Source of the DNA: Saccharopolyspora phatthalungensis | GTDB taxonomy: Bacteria; Actinomycetota; Actinomycetes; Mycobacteriales; Pseudonocardiaceae | Direction of reading: 5' to 3' | Length of the DNA stretch: 64,000 nt | Assembly: GCF_014203395.1 (NCBI RefSeq) | Contig: NZ_JACHIW010000001.1 | Location: 5,129,501-5,193,500, forward strand | Shown here: in pieces, positions 16,475-25,384 of the stretch | How the letters are laid out: every line of letters begins with the position of its first letter | How positions within the stretch are numbered: position 1 is the stretch's first letter | Program-made: the position numbers and the translations under genes | The notes under the pieces: generated by a model | Seen by the model: the letters and a program-made list of their open reading frames with translations, nothing else | Told to the model about the DNA's origin: nothing | Databases searched by the model: none

Positions 16475-16795
16475 CTAGTCGGAGGGACGCTGGTCGAGTT
16501 GGGCGCGCAGGTGGGTGATCGTGTTCTCGGCGTCGGCGAGCTGGTCTTGCAGGCCGATGATGCGGGCGGCGGCGGTGAGGGTGTGGCCCTCGTCGAGTTG
16601 TTCGCGTAGCCGTACCACGAGCGTGAGCTGGCGGCGCGAGTAGCGCCGGTGTCCGCCCTCGGACCGCTGCGGGCGCACGAGGTCCGCGGTGTCCAGGCTG
16701 CGTAAGAACGCCTCCTGCACGCCCAGCATCTTCGCGGCCTGCCCGGTGGTGTAAGCCGGATAGTCCTGATCGTCGAGGTTGCCCAGACCGGCCAC
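16475..16795 (-). CDS. HspR-like MerR-family regulator
   Basis: A 106-residue protein with a MerR winged helix-turn-helix (YTTGQAAKMLGVQEAFLRSL), a GGHRRYSRRQL wing, and a short C-terminal coiled coil. The segment GHTLTAAARIIGLQDQLADAE parallels HspR (GVNLAGIKRIIELE..), the repressor of actinobacterial heat-shock genes. GTG 16795 follows a GGAGGAG ribosome site; the frame is open to ATG 16843. It diverges from a strong promoter overlapped by a CTTGA-N7-TCAAG repeat, so autoregulation or control of the small-Hsp genes is likely. Confidence 0.7.
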   Translation of the reverse strand: MAGLGNLDDQDYPAYTTGQAAKMLGVQEAFLRSLDTADLVRPQRSEGGHRRYSRRQLTLVVRLREQLDEGHTLTAAARIIGLQDQLADAENTITHLRAQLDQRPSD

Positions 16796-16887
16796 CTGCA
16801 CCTCCTCCGCGAACGGTCGCGTTCGCACGCTACCTGTGACCATGACAGATTAACCCGATAGTCGGAACAGATTATCTGGAATAAACG

Positions 16888-16917
16888 CTTGACACAATCT
16901 CAAGTGCAGACTATAGA
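16888..16917 (+). promoter_or_regulatory. Consensus promoter with HspR-like inverted repeat
   Basis: TTGACA (16889-16894), a 17-base spacer and TATAGA (16912-16917) form a near-consensus vegetative promoter. CTTGA (16888-16892) and TCAAG (16900-16904) make an inverted repeat over the -35 box, with half-sites like those of the HspR operator HAIR but with closer spacing. Upstream is a direct repeat ACAGATTA at 16845-16852 and 16867-16874. Confidence 0.65.
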
Positions 16918-16981
16918 TTTGGATAGACGCGGTACATGACCTGGTATCGAGCACAACGACGTTGCCGGGAAGTGATCGAGG

Positions 16982-17326
16982 ATGCTGGACATCACAAGTC
17001 GGGAATCACCACAGCCGGGTGCCACCCGTGATGCGGACGCCGACACAACGGCGACCAGCGGGTTCGCCGAGCTGGTCTGCTCCGATCCAGTGTGGGTGGA
17101 CGCGGAGTTCGACGCGATCATGACCGCCAACTTCGGAGCACTCCAGCCGGGTCCACCGCCCCTTCCGCCGAAGCCGCGGCCGGGTTCCACCGGTCCGCGC
17201 CGGCTACGCCGCGCGCCCCGGGCGACCAACCCCAGCGACTGGTTTCTCGGCGGGACACGGGGTAGACGACCGGGGTGGCGTCGGCAGCGTTCCCCTCCGC
17301 GGACCGGCGTGCCCGGTGTTCGGTGA
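16982..17326 (+). CDS. Hypothetical protein, 114 residues
   Basis: The N-terminal half is acidic (ELVCSDPVWVDAEFDAIMTA) and resembles short actinobacterial proteins with an ELLC-D-x-W-x-AEFDAI pattern. The C-terminal half is Pro/Arg-rich and probably disordered. It starts at ATG 16982, 64 bases after the consensus promoter; the ribosome site is weak. I assign no function. The reading may be shorter than annotated, since the Arg-rich end is of low coding quality. Confidence 0.5.
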   Translation: MLDITSRESPQPGATRDADADTTATSGFAELVCSDPVWVDAEFDAIMTANFGALQPGPPPLPPKPRPGSTGPRRLRRAPRATNPSDWFLGGTRGRRPGWRRQRSPPRTGVPGVR

Positions 17327-17820
17327 ATGCGAGAGTGATCAGTGAAAGGCAGGTGATGACGCGGGTCACGCCTGGAGTGCGCCGAGTCCGTGGTTGGGAC
17401 ATGGTCCGCTCGCCGGGCGGGAATGCCGGTGTCGACATGCGGCCGAGGAGACCCTGATAGTGGTCCCGGCCCCGCGTCTCGCGACGCACCTGCGCGGCAG
17501 CCCCGCCCCCGAGCCGAGTACTGGAGCGGACAGGCCCCAGGAGTGACCCACTCGCGAGGACGCTGATCGCAGTACGTGAAAGCAGTACATCTCGACAACC
17601 CTCCCTTCATCCGAACCGGTTCCGGTCCCGCCGCCTGACGCGTGGCGGGGCCGGAACCCCGAGAGTCACACCACGGTCATCATCGAACTGGAAAAATCTC
17701 CACTCACGGGAACAGAAAAACTGAGTCGGTCGTTATCAAGTTGAGTACAGGTTGACCGAGCCGCCTCCGGCCCACCAGCACGCCGGGAGGCGGTGTGTAT
17801 GGAAGGAGACAAGGAGGCGC
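17327..17820. other. Intergenic stretch without a gene
   Basis: About 490 bases with no convincing ORF. It contains a strong hairpin (17618-17658) and, just before the second hsp18, half-site-like words TCAAG (17736-17740), TTGAGT (17741-17746) and GTTGA (17751-17755). Nothing else is recognisable. Confidence 0.5.
17618..17658. terminator. Strong hairpin, probable terminator
   Basis: GGTTCCGGTCCCGCC (17618-17632) pairs with GGCGGGGCCGGAACC (17644-17658) over 15 positions with one T/G wobble and an 11-base loop. There is no U tract, which is common for actinomycete terminators. Confidence 0.55.
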
Positions 17821-18258
17821 ATGGCTATGTTGATGCGGACGGACCCGTTCCGGGAGCTGGACCGGCTGACCCAGCAGTTCTTCGGTACCCACGGCACCAC
17901 GGCGCGTCCGGCGGTGATGCCGATGGACGCCTACCGGTTGGGCAACGACTACGTTGTTCAGTTCGACCTGCCCGGGGTGGCACCGGACTCGATCGACCTG
18001 GACGTGGAGCGCAACGTGCTCACCGTCAAGGCCGAGCGCACGCCCAGCTATGACGAGGGCGCCGAGGTCCAGGTGGCCGAACGGCCCCGCGGGGTGTTTT
18101 CTCGGCAACTGTTCCTGGGCGACACCCTCGACCCGGACAACATCAAGGCCGACTACGACGCCGGTGTGTTGACCCTGCGGGTGCCCATCGCCGAGCAGGC
18201 CAAGCCCCGCAAGATCGCCATCAGCGGCGGCGGCCAGGCCAAGCAGATCAACGCCTGA
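17821..18258 (+). CDS. hsp18: Small heat-shock protein Hsp18, second copy
   Basis: A 145-residue Hsp20-family holdase: [20 protein letters not shown] at the N-terminus, core from [19 protein letters not shown] to [14 protein letters not shown], and a short end [11 protein letters not shown] containing the I-x-I type tail. AAGGAGG ends 3 bases before ATG 17821 and 9 before ATG 17827, so the protein may start at either. It is followed by a clear terminator hairpin and is probably monocistronic. It is closer to the classical Hsp18 than the copy at 15475. Confidence 0.92.
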   Translation: MAMLMRTDPFRELDRLTQQFFGTHGTTARPAVMPMDAYRLGNDYVVQFDLPGVAPDSIDLDVERNVLTVKAERTPSYDEGAEVQVAERPRGVFSRQLFLGDTLDPDNIKADYDAGVLTLRVPIAEQAKPRKIAISGGGQAKQINA

Positions 18259-18287
18259 ACCATCCTGATCCTGGCTCGGCCAACACC

Positions 18288-18351
18288 CTGGCCCCGCCCA
18301 CGGCAGCGATACCGCGTGGACACGGTGTCGACCGCCCACGGGCGGGGCCAG
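18288..18351. terminator. Terminator-like inverted repeat after hsp18
   Basis: CTGGCCCCGCCC (18288-18299) is a perfect 12-base inverted repeat of GGGCGGGGCCAG (18340-18351), separated by 40 bases. It lies 30 bases after the Hsp18 stop. Confidence 0.6.
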
Positions 18352-18434
18352 CGTCGTTCCCGGTGGGGCTGCACCGCCGAGCTACCGGCCAGCACAGCAG
18401 GGCAAGCCAGGGTCGAACCAGGGAGGTGAGCACG

Positions 18435-18662
18435 ATGGCCGACAGCACACTGACCACCAGTTCCGCGACCAGCATGGGCACGGAGCGCGGGGCTGGCCGC
18501 GCACCACCGACAGTGCGTGAACAGCTGGACCAGGCCAGCGGCAACCTCGCCGCCGCCGAGAGTGTCCTCACCACGCAGGTACCCGAACCGGCCGCACTCT
18601 ACGACGCCGTGGACGGCACGACCAGCCTGGCCAACAGCCTGGCCAGGCTGGTGCCACCCTGA
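18435..18662 (+). CDS. Hypothetical protein, 75 residues
   Basis: Starts at ATG 18435 with GGGAGGTGAG just upstream. The Ser/Thr-rich N-terminus is followed by a helical segment (VREQLDQASGNLAAAESVLT, DAVDGTTSLANSLARLV). It has no known motif and lies in the small-Hsp island. In the alternative frame from about 18735 the sequence LRALHGCLTTGALLLA also looks coding, so an extra small gene or a frameshift between 18660 and 18860 is possible. Confidence 0.5.
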   Translation: MADSTLTTSSATSMGTERGAGRAPPTVREQLDQASGNLAAAESVLTTQVPEPAALYDAVDGTTSLANSLARLVPP

Positions 18663-18858
18663 TCGCCAGGACCCGGCCAGCCTCGACCACAGTTCGAGCG
18701 CTGGCCCGAGCACTGGGCCGATCCGCGGTGAGTTGCAGGCCGAACTGCGCGCCCTGCATGGGTGCCTGACGACCGGCGCGTTGCTGCTGGCCCCGGCCCG
18801 CGACGGCTTGCACCGCCTCGGCACCCACGAGGTCACCGTCCAGCAGGCGCGAGCGACC

Positions 18859-19089
18859 ATGACCGAGGATCATGCCTTGGCTGCTCCCGCTGACGAGGTC
18901 CCCATCTGCGAGGCGGCCGACCATGATGTCGCCGGCCAGCGGCGCCCGGCGCGCCCCGAGCCGACCGACGACCAGGACCCCCAGCAGGACCTCGACGGCG
19001 TCGGGGAGGTGCTGGAAGCCGATCCAGCCGATATCGCCGATCAGCGCCGCGACGCCCCGGTCCTCGATGAGACCGAGCCCTGGCCCTGA
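18859..19089 (+). CDS. Hypothetical acidic protein, 76 residues
   Basis: The C-terminal VLEADPADIADQRRDAPVLDE resembles a motif (EADPADxAEQ) found in short acidic actinobacterial proteins of unknown role. ATG 18859 is the first good start in frame; the frame continues upstream to 18517, with coding-like sequence from about 18735, so the true start may be a TTG near 18735. No function is assigned. Confidence 0.5.
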   Translation: MTEDHALAAPADEVPICEAADHDVAGQRRPARPEPTDDQDPQQDLDGVGEVLEADPADIADQRRDAPVLDETEPWP

Positions 19090-19133
19090 TCCGGACCACC
19101 CTGGCACAGCACGGGACAAGGGAACACAACGCC

Positions 19134-19553
19134 ATGACCAGCACCCGACGGCGACCAGCCACCATCGCCAGCGCCCTGGCCACCGCGACCCGCGATATTC
19201 GACGCGCGGTCCACGCCGCTGACCCGGCGTGCGCGCCGGATCTGGTGACGCTGCGTGACGCCGGCTGGCAGCTCACCCAGCTCCCCAGCGTATTGAGCGA
19301 CCTGGTCACGCTGGTGGCCGAGCACACCGGCCACCACACCGAGCACGCCGACCAAGTCCGCCGCGTCGACGGTGAGCCGGCTGCCGACCAGTTGGCCCGC
19401 GCGTGCCGGGACCTCGCCGCGCTGCGGCGCGCGCTCGACACCGCTCACACCGCGGCGCGGGGCTACTACACCGCGGTCAGCCACCTTGCTCCCGCCCACA
19501 CCCCGCCCCGACTAACGCCTGAACAGCCCCATGAACAGCGCCCTGAGTTCTGA
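19134..19553 (+). CDS. Hypothetical helical protein, 139 residues
   Basis: Predominantly helical, Ala/His-rich (LVTLVAEHTGHHTEHADQVR, LARACRDLAALRRALDTAH). It ends in a Pro-rich tail that overlaps the start of the J-domain gene. No motif is recognised. Similar short helical proteins occur in actinobacterial conjugative or accessory islands, but this is only an impression. Confidence 0.55.
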   Translation: MTSTRRRPATIASALATATRDIRRAVHAADPACAPDLVTLRDAGWQLTQLPSVLSDLVTLVAEHTGHHTEHADQVRRVDGEPAADQLARACRDLAALRRALDTAHTAARGYYTAVSHLAPAHTPPRLTPEQPHEQRPEF

Positions 19554-19875
19554 TCAGCCCGACCCGTACGTGGTGCTCGGCGTGGACCCTGGCGCCAGCA
19601 GCGCCGAGATCACCGCCGCCTACCGGCGCGCGGTCCGTGCCTGCCACCCCGACACCCCCGACCCCGACCGCGACCGACTCGCCGCCGTGATCGCCGCCTA
19701 CCACCGCCCCCGTGACCAGTTCCGCGAGCAGGAGGAACATCCGCCGGCCAGGGGTCACCCGTGGTCCTCCGCGCGTGGTGTCGAGATCCCTGTGCGCGTC
19801 CACCCTCGCGACCCGCCACCGGCCGAGCCGGACCTGCGGGCTGGACCCGTCCGGCGGCATCCTCCACAGCGCTGA
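19531..19875 (+). CDS. Short J-domain (DnaJ-like) protein
   Basis: A 114-residue protein whose first 70 residues form a J domain: PYVVLGVDPGASSAEITAAY, then RRAVRACHPDTPD with the HPD triad that stimulates Hsp70 ATPase. There is no G/F or zinc-finger region, and the C-terminal tail is Pro/Arg-rich. ATG 19531 lies inside the preceding gene (22-base overlap). It fits the heat-shock character of the island and presumably partners a DnaK encoded elsewhere. Confidence 0.75.
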   Translation: MNSALSSDQPDPYVVLGVDPGASSAEITAAYRRAVRACHPDTPDPDRDRLAAVIAAYHRPRDQFREQEEHPPARGHPWSSARGVEIPVRVHPRDPPPAEPDLRAGPVRRHPPQR

Positions 19876-19897
19876 ACCCGCTACGGTGGGAAACACG

Positions 19898-20203
19898 ATG
19901 GTCGAAGCCAGACACCAGGAGATCATCAGCGCGATCCACGCGTTCGCGGACGCCGAGGGCACACCGCTGGCCATGCGCCACGTCTGCGGGTCGTGCGTCG
20001 GCGTGCGGGGTGCCGATGGAGCCGCGCTGTTCCTGGCCAGCCACCGGCTGCGCTTGGCATATGAGCCGGTGGTCCTCCCCGAACCGATGGCCCGCGTGCA
20101 ACTACCCAACTCGACCACGCCACCGCAGCCACCCGGGCCGACTTCCTCCACCCGAAGATCGCGTCGACGGACTGCTCGTCCTGCTCTATGCCCAATGGCC
20201 TGA
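19898..20203 (+). pseudogene. Truncated GAF-type regulator fragment
   Basis: ATG 19898 opens MVEARHQEIISAIHAFADAE, then LAMRHVCGSCVGVRGADGAA and LFLASHRLRLA, like the start of actinobacterial GAF(-ANTAR) stress regulators. After about residue 70 the frame turns into Pro/Arg/Ser-rich sequence and ends at 102 residues, far short of the family's 230-250. Probably a 3'-truncated gene next to the recombinase relics. Confidence 0.5.
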
Positions 20204-20312
20204 CGCGCGAGCAGTTCCAACCCCGACGCGCCTGTTTCCGTGGCTGCCGGACAACGCCGCGGTTCGCGCGGAACTTCTGGGACTTGCGGGCGCGCTTTCG
20301 GGACTCCCTGTA

Positions 20313-22079
20313 TTAACCTTCGGAATCGTGGGGTGTGGACCGCAGTGGCTCGCCGGTTGAGGGGTCCGTGAGGCCGGTGCGAGCCAGGGCTAAATCTAAA
20401 ATGTCGCGGATGACGTCGGGGCTGATTCTGCGGCGCTCCGCGCCGAATTGGCGTTGGAATAGCAACGGAGATGGTGGCAGCCATACACATTCCTGCCAGT
20501 CGTAGGCGGCGATCAGCGGGATCTTCCCGGTGTGGTCGCGGACGCGGTGGATGATATCGCGCTGAGAACCTCTGCGAGGTCTGGTGAGACGACAAGGAGT
20601 CGCTCCTCGCCGGTCTTGGATGGGATGATCTGGAGCAGCGGCACGAGTTCGCCGGTGGTGGGCAGCTTGTATTGAACGAAGCTGTGATGGGAAAGCTCCA
20701 GCAACTCCTCGACGCGGATGCCGGTCGCCCTCAAGACTTCCACGGTCGCCCAAACCCAGAAGGCGTGGTCTTCTTCGAGTTCGAGGTCGCGACGCTTGCC
20801 GGTGGCATGGTCGTCGGCCCATACCTTGCTGGCGACGCCGTGACGGATGACCGTACGGACGAGTGTTTGCCCGGCAGCGGCAAACGACTGGCCGGGCTGG
20901 GCCTGGCGGGCCGCCTGCAGCAGCGTCTCCGCGGCCTTCCGGTGCTCGTTGACCTCACGAACCAGCATCGGCAGGACGGGAAGCCGTTATCGGGTGCGGG
21001 CGTCCATACGCGATTTGCGGTGTCGCCGGACCTTGCGCCGGTTGACCTCGTCTTTTTTGGCAGGGCAGGGAGCCGCCCATTGCGCCCAGCGCCCGGGATC
21101 GTCAACGGCCCACTGAGCCAGGTCCAGATAGAACGCCCGCACTGGGATCAGGCACTCGCGGTAGTTCAGCCGCGGGACGTCGACCGTGATCTTCTCGCCG
21201 GTCTCCGACGTGATCGTCTTGCGTTTGGTGCGCAGCCGTTGTTTCCAAGCGGCGGCGACCTCGTTCGGCAGACGCAGGCTGTCGATGCCCGGATGGTGGA
21301 TCTCCAGGTCCCGCCAGAACCGTGACCCGAGGTTGCATGCGAGACTTTCCATGCTGGAGTAGTCCAATGTGGACTGGCGTTCCTTCAGATAGTCCACCAG
21401 CAGGTCGCGGACCCGGCGGCAGGCCAGGCCGTAGCGGACGATTAGCTCCTCGGGCGTGCACGGCCCGGCGGTGCCGCGTACCTGGCGCAGCGTGGGCGGC
21501 GTGTCCGGGCCAAAGACCCCTGCCGTGCGCAGAATCCGGTAGAACACGGCGGCATCGCCGGGCTTTCCAACGAGCGTGTCCAGCTCGACGTCCAGCAACT
21601 CCAGGACGTCCCCGACGGAGACGTCAGCAACCGCACCGCCCTTGGCCGCAAGAATCTCTGCGGTGCGATAGAGAGTATGGCTGCCCGACACGGCAGAAAC
21701 GTGAGGATCGGCGTCACATAGGGCCACGCAGCCGGGCGAACCCGTCGGAGTCACGAGTCCGCCACCGGGCGGGGATTTTCCGCCATCCGCGACCGGCGCT
21801 GTCAGCGCCGGTCGCCGTCCACCGTTCCTGCCAGGTCGAGCCGGGTTGGGCTTCCAACCAGTCCAGCAGGTGGCCCAGCCCCCAGCGCCGGACCTTCATT
21901 GTGTGCTCGTTGGCGTCGATGAACGGTGCGCTAGCGAACCACACTCGAACATCCTCCCTGGCCAGCCCGGTTGCTTGCCAGGTGGCGGGAACAGGCCGAG
22001 GTGGGAAACGCGCCCGCGCCACTTCTCGTCCTCTGGGCGCCGCCTGCGGCCGGACTGCCTCGTCGATCGTCGTGCTCAT
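20313..22079 (-). pseudogene. Large tyrosine recombinase (second of a tandem pair), decayed
   Basis: Pieces in two frames together make a protein of about 580 residues. Segment 1 is 22079-21714 (MSTTIDEAVRPQ..LLDWLEAQPGS). Segment 2 is 21754-20987 (VSAVSGSHTLYRTAEILA..). A TAA at 20987-20989 interrupts the same frame before segment 3 (FVQYKLPTTGELVPLLQIIP, containing the Arg-I region GIRVEELLEL). A frameshift near 20558 shifts into VRDHTGKIPLIAAYDW. It ends at PHD, just before the catalytic C-terminal box, so the catalytic Tyr is lost. It begins in an ATGA overlap with the upstream recombinase, the coupled layout of Tn554-like integrase sets. Confidence 0.75.
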
Positions 22080-23187
22080 CGCTGCCCGTTCTGGAACAGC
22101 ACGTCCAGCGTCTCCGGCCGGTATCCTGCTGCCGGGGCCGGACGAGTCCGCTCTGCTGCTTTCCGGGTCTGCTCGACGTGATGAGCCAGCACCCGCCGGA
22201 TCACGTCTTCCTTGCGCGGCGTCAGATAGATCTGCGTTGTGGTCAACTGCGCATGACCTAAAACGAACTGGACATCAGTGAGCGGCAACGTCGGATCCTG
22301 CGCCATCCGATAGGCGGCGGTGTGCCGCAAGGCATGCAGCGTCGCTGTCGTGCCGGCCTGCTGGTTGACCCGCTCGAACATGTGGTGCACGGCGTGATAC
22401 GTCAGCGGACGGACCGGGTTCCGCAGCGTCCACCACAACGGCTGCCGACGCCCTCGGGGGATGAGATCGCCCATCTCCACCTGATACAACCGCAGCCACA
22501 CGAATGCGTCCGTCGATGCCAGCAACTCCTGCAACTCGCGAGTTCCCTTGCGGACCACCGTGATCAACTGCCGACCGGGGTCCACCCCCGCCAGCGTAGC
22601 CGACAGCAACTCGGAGGCTCGCGCGCCGGTTGATACGTAGAAGGCGACCAGCGCCCGGTCACGATGCGACGCAGCCGGGCGAAGATCTCGTTGAACTCGC
22701 TGTCCGAGATACTCCGCGGGATCCGGCCAGGCACTCTGGGCCGATACAGACCACTGCGCTCGTCTCCCTGCTTTTCCATGGGATTTCGATGCGCGTGTGC
22801 CCGACCGGCGCGACGAGACCTGTCCAGCGGAAACGGGTTGATGATCGGCCCGGTGCCCGCGTCCCGGTGAAACTCATAGAACGACCGCAACACCGTCTCA
22901 CAATGCGCGCGCACCGCCGGCGCGAACGCCTGACCGTGGGCCCGGTCCAACGAGCCGCCACCTGCTGACGCGCGCCAATGCGGCCGAGGCCGCTTGCCAG
23001 CGACCTGCATCCACCGGCTGAAATCACGAGCCTCGACCCGGGTAGCCCGATCCCAGACGACATCGACGCCCTCGGCCCAAAGGAACCGAAACCACCGCGA
23101 AAGGTCCATCCCATACGAGCGGACGGTCAACTCCGCTCGCCCCGCCGCCGGCAGTTCCCGGAAATAGGTCGTGGCGGCTCGCACCGA
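22076..23187 (-). pseudogene. Tyrosine recombinase (first of a tandem pair), frameshifted and 5'-truncated
   Basis: The N-terminal core-binding part ([35 protein letters not shown]) is read down to FARLRR. The catalytic part continues in another frame as DRALVAFYVSTGARASELLS, then HALRHTAAYRM and VLGHAQLTTTQIYL, supplying the Arg, HxxR, His and Tyr residues. One missing base at about 22666 (expected RRHRDRAL) explains the shift. About 50 N-terminal residues appear lost at the junction with the ISL3 fragment near 23190. The similarity is to TnpA-type integrases of Tn554-like elements. Confidence 0.8.
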
Positions 23188-23189
23188 AC

Positions 23190-23984
23190 TGATTCGATGT
23201 TCGCCGGATCGCTCATGAGCCAGCCCACGACCCGCCGAACCGACGGCGGTTTACCACGCGGCTCGGGAACGCGGCCTGCGGCATTCAGGCATTTCTGGTG
23301 TCGGGCCACCGTGCGCTCTACCGCGCCGGCGAGGTTGTTCCACACGTGCCACCTGTCGGCTACCTGCAGCGCGTCCGGTGCGCCTGCGCGGGCGCCCTCG
23401 GCGTAGGCGCCGGCGCGGTCCCGGCAGACGATCTCCACACCGGGATGGGTCTTTAACCACGCGGTCAGTGTCTCGGCGGTGCGGTCGGCCAGCATGTCGA
23501 CCGGGCGGCGGGACTCGAGGTCGATCAGGATCGTGTCGTAGTGGTGTCCCCGGCGCAGGGCGAAGTCGTCCACACCCAGCACCCGAGGAGTCGTGTATTC
23601 GGGGTCGGGCAGGGCGCGAATCAGGCGCAGCAACGTCATCCGGCTCACCGCAGCGGCCAGGCGCTGGGTCAACCGCGCCCCGGCGCGACCACCCAGCGCC
23701 AGCGCGACCGCGCACAACACCCGCTCCAACGCCGTGGTGCGCCGGCCATAACGAGCCGCCAACTCAGGCACCGCTTCGGCGAAGGTCTTCTTGGCACACT
23801 CGGGGTTATCGCAGAACAACCTGCGGACTCGCAGGCCAATCAGCACCCCCCGACCCGATATCGCGCTATCGGACAACCGTCGTTCATATCGGCTGTGCAC
23901 CCGATCGGACAGCGCCCCGCAGCCAGGACACGCCACGCGCCCGGCCAGCGTGCTCGCCTCGATCCGCACCACCGCTCCCGCAGC
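23190..23984 (-). pseudogene. ISL3-family transposase, both ends missing
   Basis: Reads [20 protein letters not shown] (zinc-finger start), [25 protein letters not shown], then the catalytic ITDVF-like core [20 protein letters not shown] and [16 protein letters not shown], ending [14 protein letters not shown]. About 20 N-terminal residues and the C-terminal half with the last catalytic Glu are missing. It is joined directly to the recombinase relic at about 23190, so a deletion probably fused them. Confidence 0.82.
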
Positions 23985-23999
23985 ACGCGGCCTGGGTCT

Positions 24000-24439
24000 C
24001 GGTGTCGGCCCAGACCCGGGCCACGATCGATCCCGACCGTGCGCCAGGCGATCCGCATCAGCTCACACACCGCCGATTTCGAGCAGTGCACCGCCAGCCA
24101 TGCCACCGTGGCATCAAAGGCATAGGTATGTCCGGCACCGTGGCGTGCCCAGGGCAGCCGCGCCACGGTGGGACCGTGCTCGGCGCAGCGCACCCGGGGC
24201 GCCTCGATCTCCGCCGCCACCTGGATGGTGCCCAGATCAAGGGCCTGCCACCGGCGGCGGCCCTCGCCCCGGTCATACCGCCCGGACGGCCGCCAGCGAC
24301 GCCCGCAGAGACCCTTCCTGCGTTTGCGGGGACGCACATGCACCACCACCCGCTCGCCGGCTTCGTCGAACTCCACATCCTCGATCACCGTGCGCCTTTC
24401 GACCCCCACAAGCGCACGCCATAAACTGGTATCCGGCAC
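24000..24439 (-). pseudogene. Second ISL3-family transposase, N-terminal part only
   Basis: From GTG 24439: LWRALVGVERRTVIEDVEFD, ALDLGTIQVAAEIEAPRVRC, TVARLPWARHGAGHTYAFDA and [15 protein letters not shown], the DNA-binding half of an ISL3 transposase from a different subgroup. A single extra base after WRTVG shifts the frame (continuing as [13 protein letters not shown]), and the sequence then runs into the other ISL3 fragment. No catalytic part remains. A possible IS end (GGCTCTTGTGACG on the minus strand) lies near 24560. Confidence 0.75.
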
Positions 24440-24517
24440 GCCGTTGTCCGTTTCCTTTGGCCTTCGACAAGCCAGAAACCTAGACACAGCAACGGCGCGC
24501 CCCATCTTCGGGGCCAA

Positions 24518-24787
24518 ACCAGCTGCTCACGCCACCCATGGACACGTCACAAGAGCCATATTTCACCGTATTGGAGCAAGAGCTTCCGGGTAGGGCGCGG
24601 ATATGATCGGCTGCGTCCGCTGGAATCCTGGGGACGGCCACGCGAAGATACGACCCGGTCACGATCCGGGAATAAAGGTTCGAAATCGTTGCCACTCTTG
24701 TCGCCGCCGAATTGCGGTGCAGCGTCGCTGCGCGGTTCGGTCGTGGCGGACGCGTTAATAATGCCGACCCGGCCAAAGGAGGTGCCG
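24518..24787. other. Intergenic stretch without a recognised gene
   Basis: About 270 bases between the ISL3 relic and the oxidoreductase relic. There is no credible ORF or RNA. A ribosome site (AAAGGAGG) near 24775-24782 serves the next reading frame. Confidence 0.4.
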
Positions 24788-25090
24788 GTGTCACCATCAC
24801 GACGTCTTCGAGTTGGCGTGATCGGCTGCGGTGCGGTCGCGCAGATTATGCACCTTCCCTACCTGCGAAGCCTTCCCGACAAGTTCGATATAGCCGCCTT
24901 GAGCGACCTCTCGCCGGGCTTGCTCGACCTGCTCGGCGAGCAGTACGGCGTTCCCGCTGAACGCCGCTTCCCGGACTACCGCGAACTGCTGGACGGCGAG
25001 GTCGACGCTGTGCTCGTGTTGAGCAGCGGCAGCCACCCGCCGCAGGTCATCGCGGCTGCCGAGGCCGGGCAAGCACGTACTGGTCGAGAA
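24788..25090 (+). pseudogene. Gfo/Idh/MocA oxidoreductase, N-terminal fragment
   Basis: GTG 24788 follows AAAGGAGG. The product begins SPSRRLRVGVIGCGAVAQIM (NAD(P)-binding GxGxxA) and continues FPDYRELLDGEVDAVLVLSS and IAAAEAG. One extra base near 25069 shifts the frame; corrected, it reads KHVLVEKP, the conserved Glu-Lys-Pro of this family, and stops being similar there. The remaining two thirds of the gene is replaced by an unrelated ligase tail. Confidence 0.75.
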
Positions 25091-25352
25091 GCCAGACATC
25101 ATCTATGGCACCCGTAGCCCCGTGGTGATCTTCCGGGTGATCAACCCAGCGACCGGTGAGCAGGTCGAGTACGGCACTCGCGGCCAGGTCGTGATGAGCC
25201 ACGTCAGCAAGGTCATGTTTCTGCCGAACAATTTGGAGCGCGACACGGCGATCCGGGTGCGGGCACCGGAGGGCCACGTCGGCGACTCGGTGTCCGCGCC
25301 CCAGCCGGTCAAGACCTTCGCCGGCGAAGCCGTCATCGAAGGCATCTGCTAA
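25091..25352 (+). pseudogene. Acyl-CoA ligase-like C-terminal fragment
   Basis: [20 protein letters not shown], then [31 protein letters not shown] and [11 protein letters not shown] resemble the end of AMP-dependent phenylacetate-CoA-ligase-like enzymes. There is no start of its own except an internal GTG (25122), and the adenylation core is absent. It is joined to the oxidoreductase fragment and ends 32 bases before the first PKS gene. Confidence 0.65.
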
Positions 25353-25384
25353 CCCACCCGCCCCGACCGACCAAGGAAGTCACC

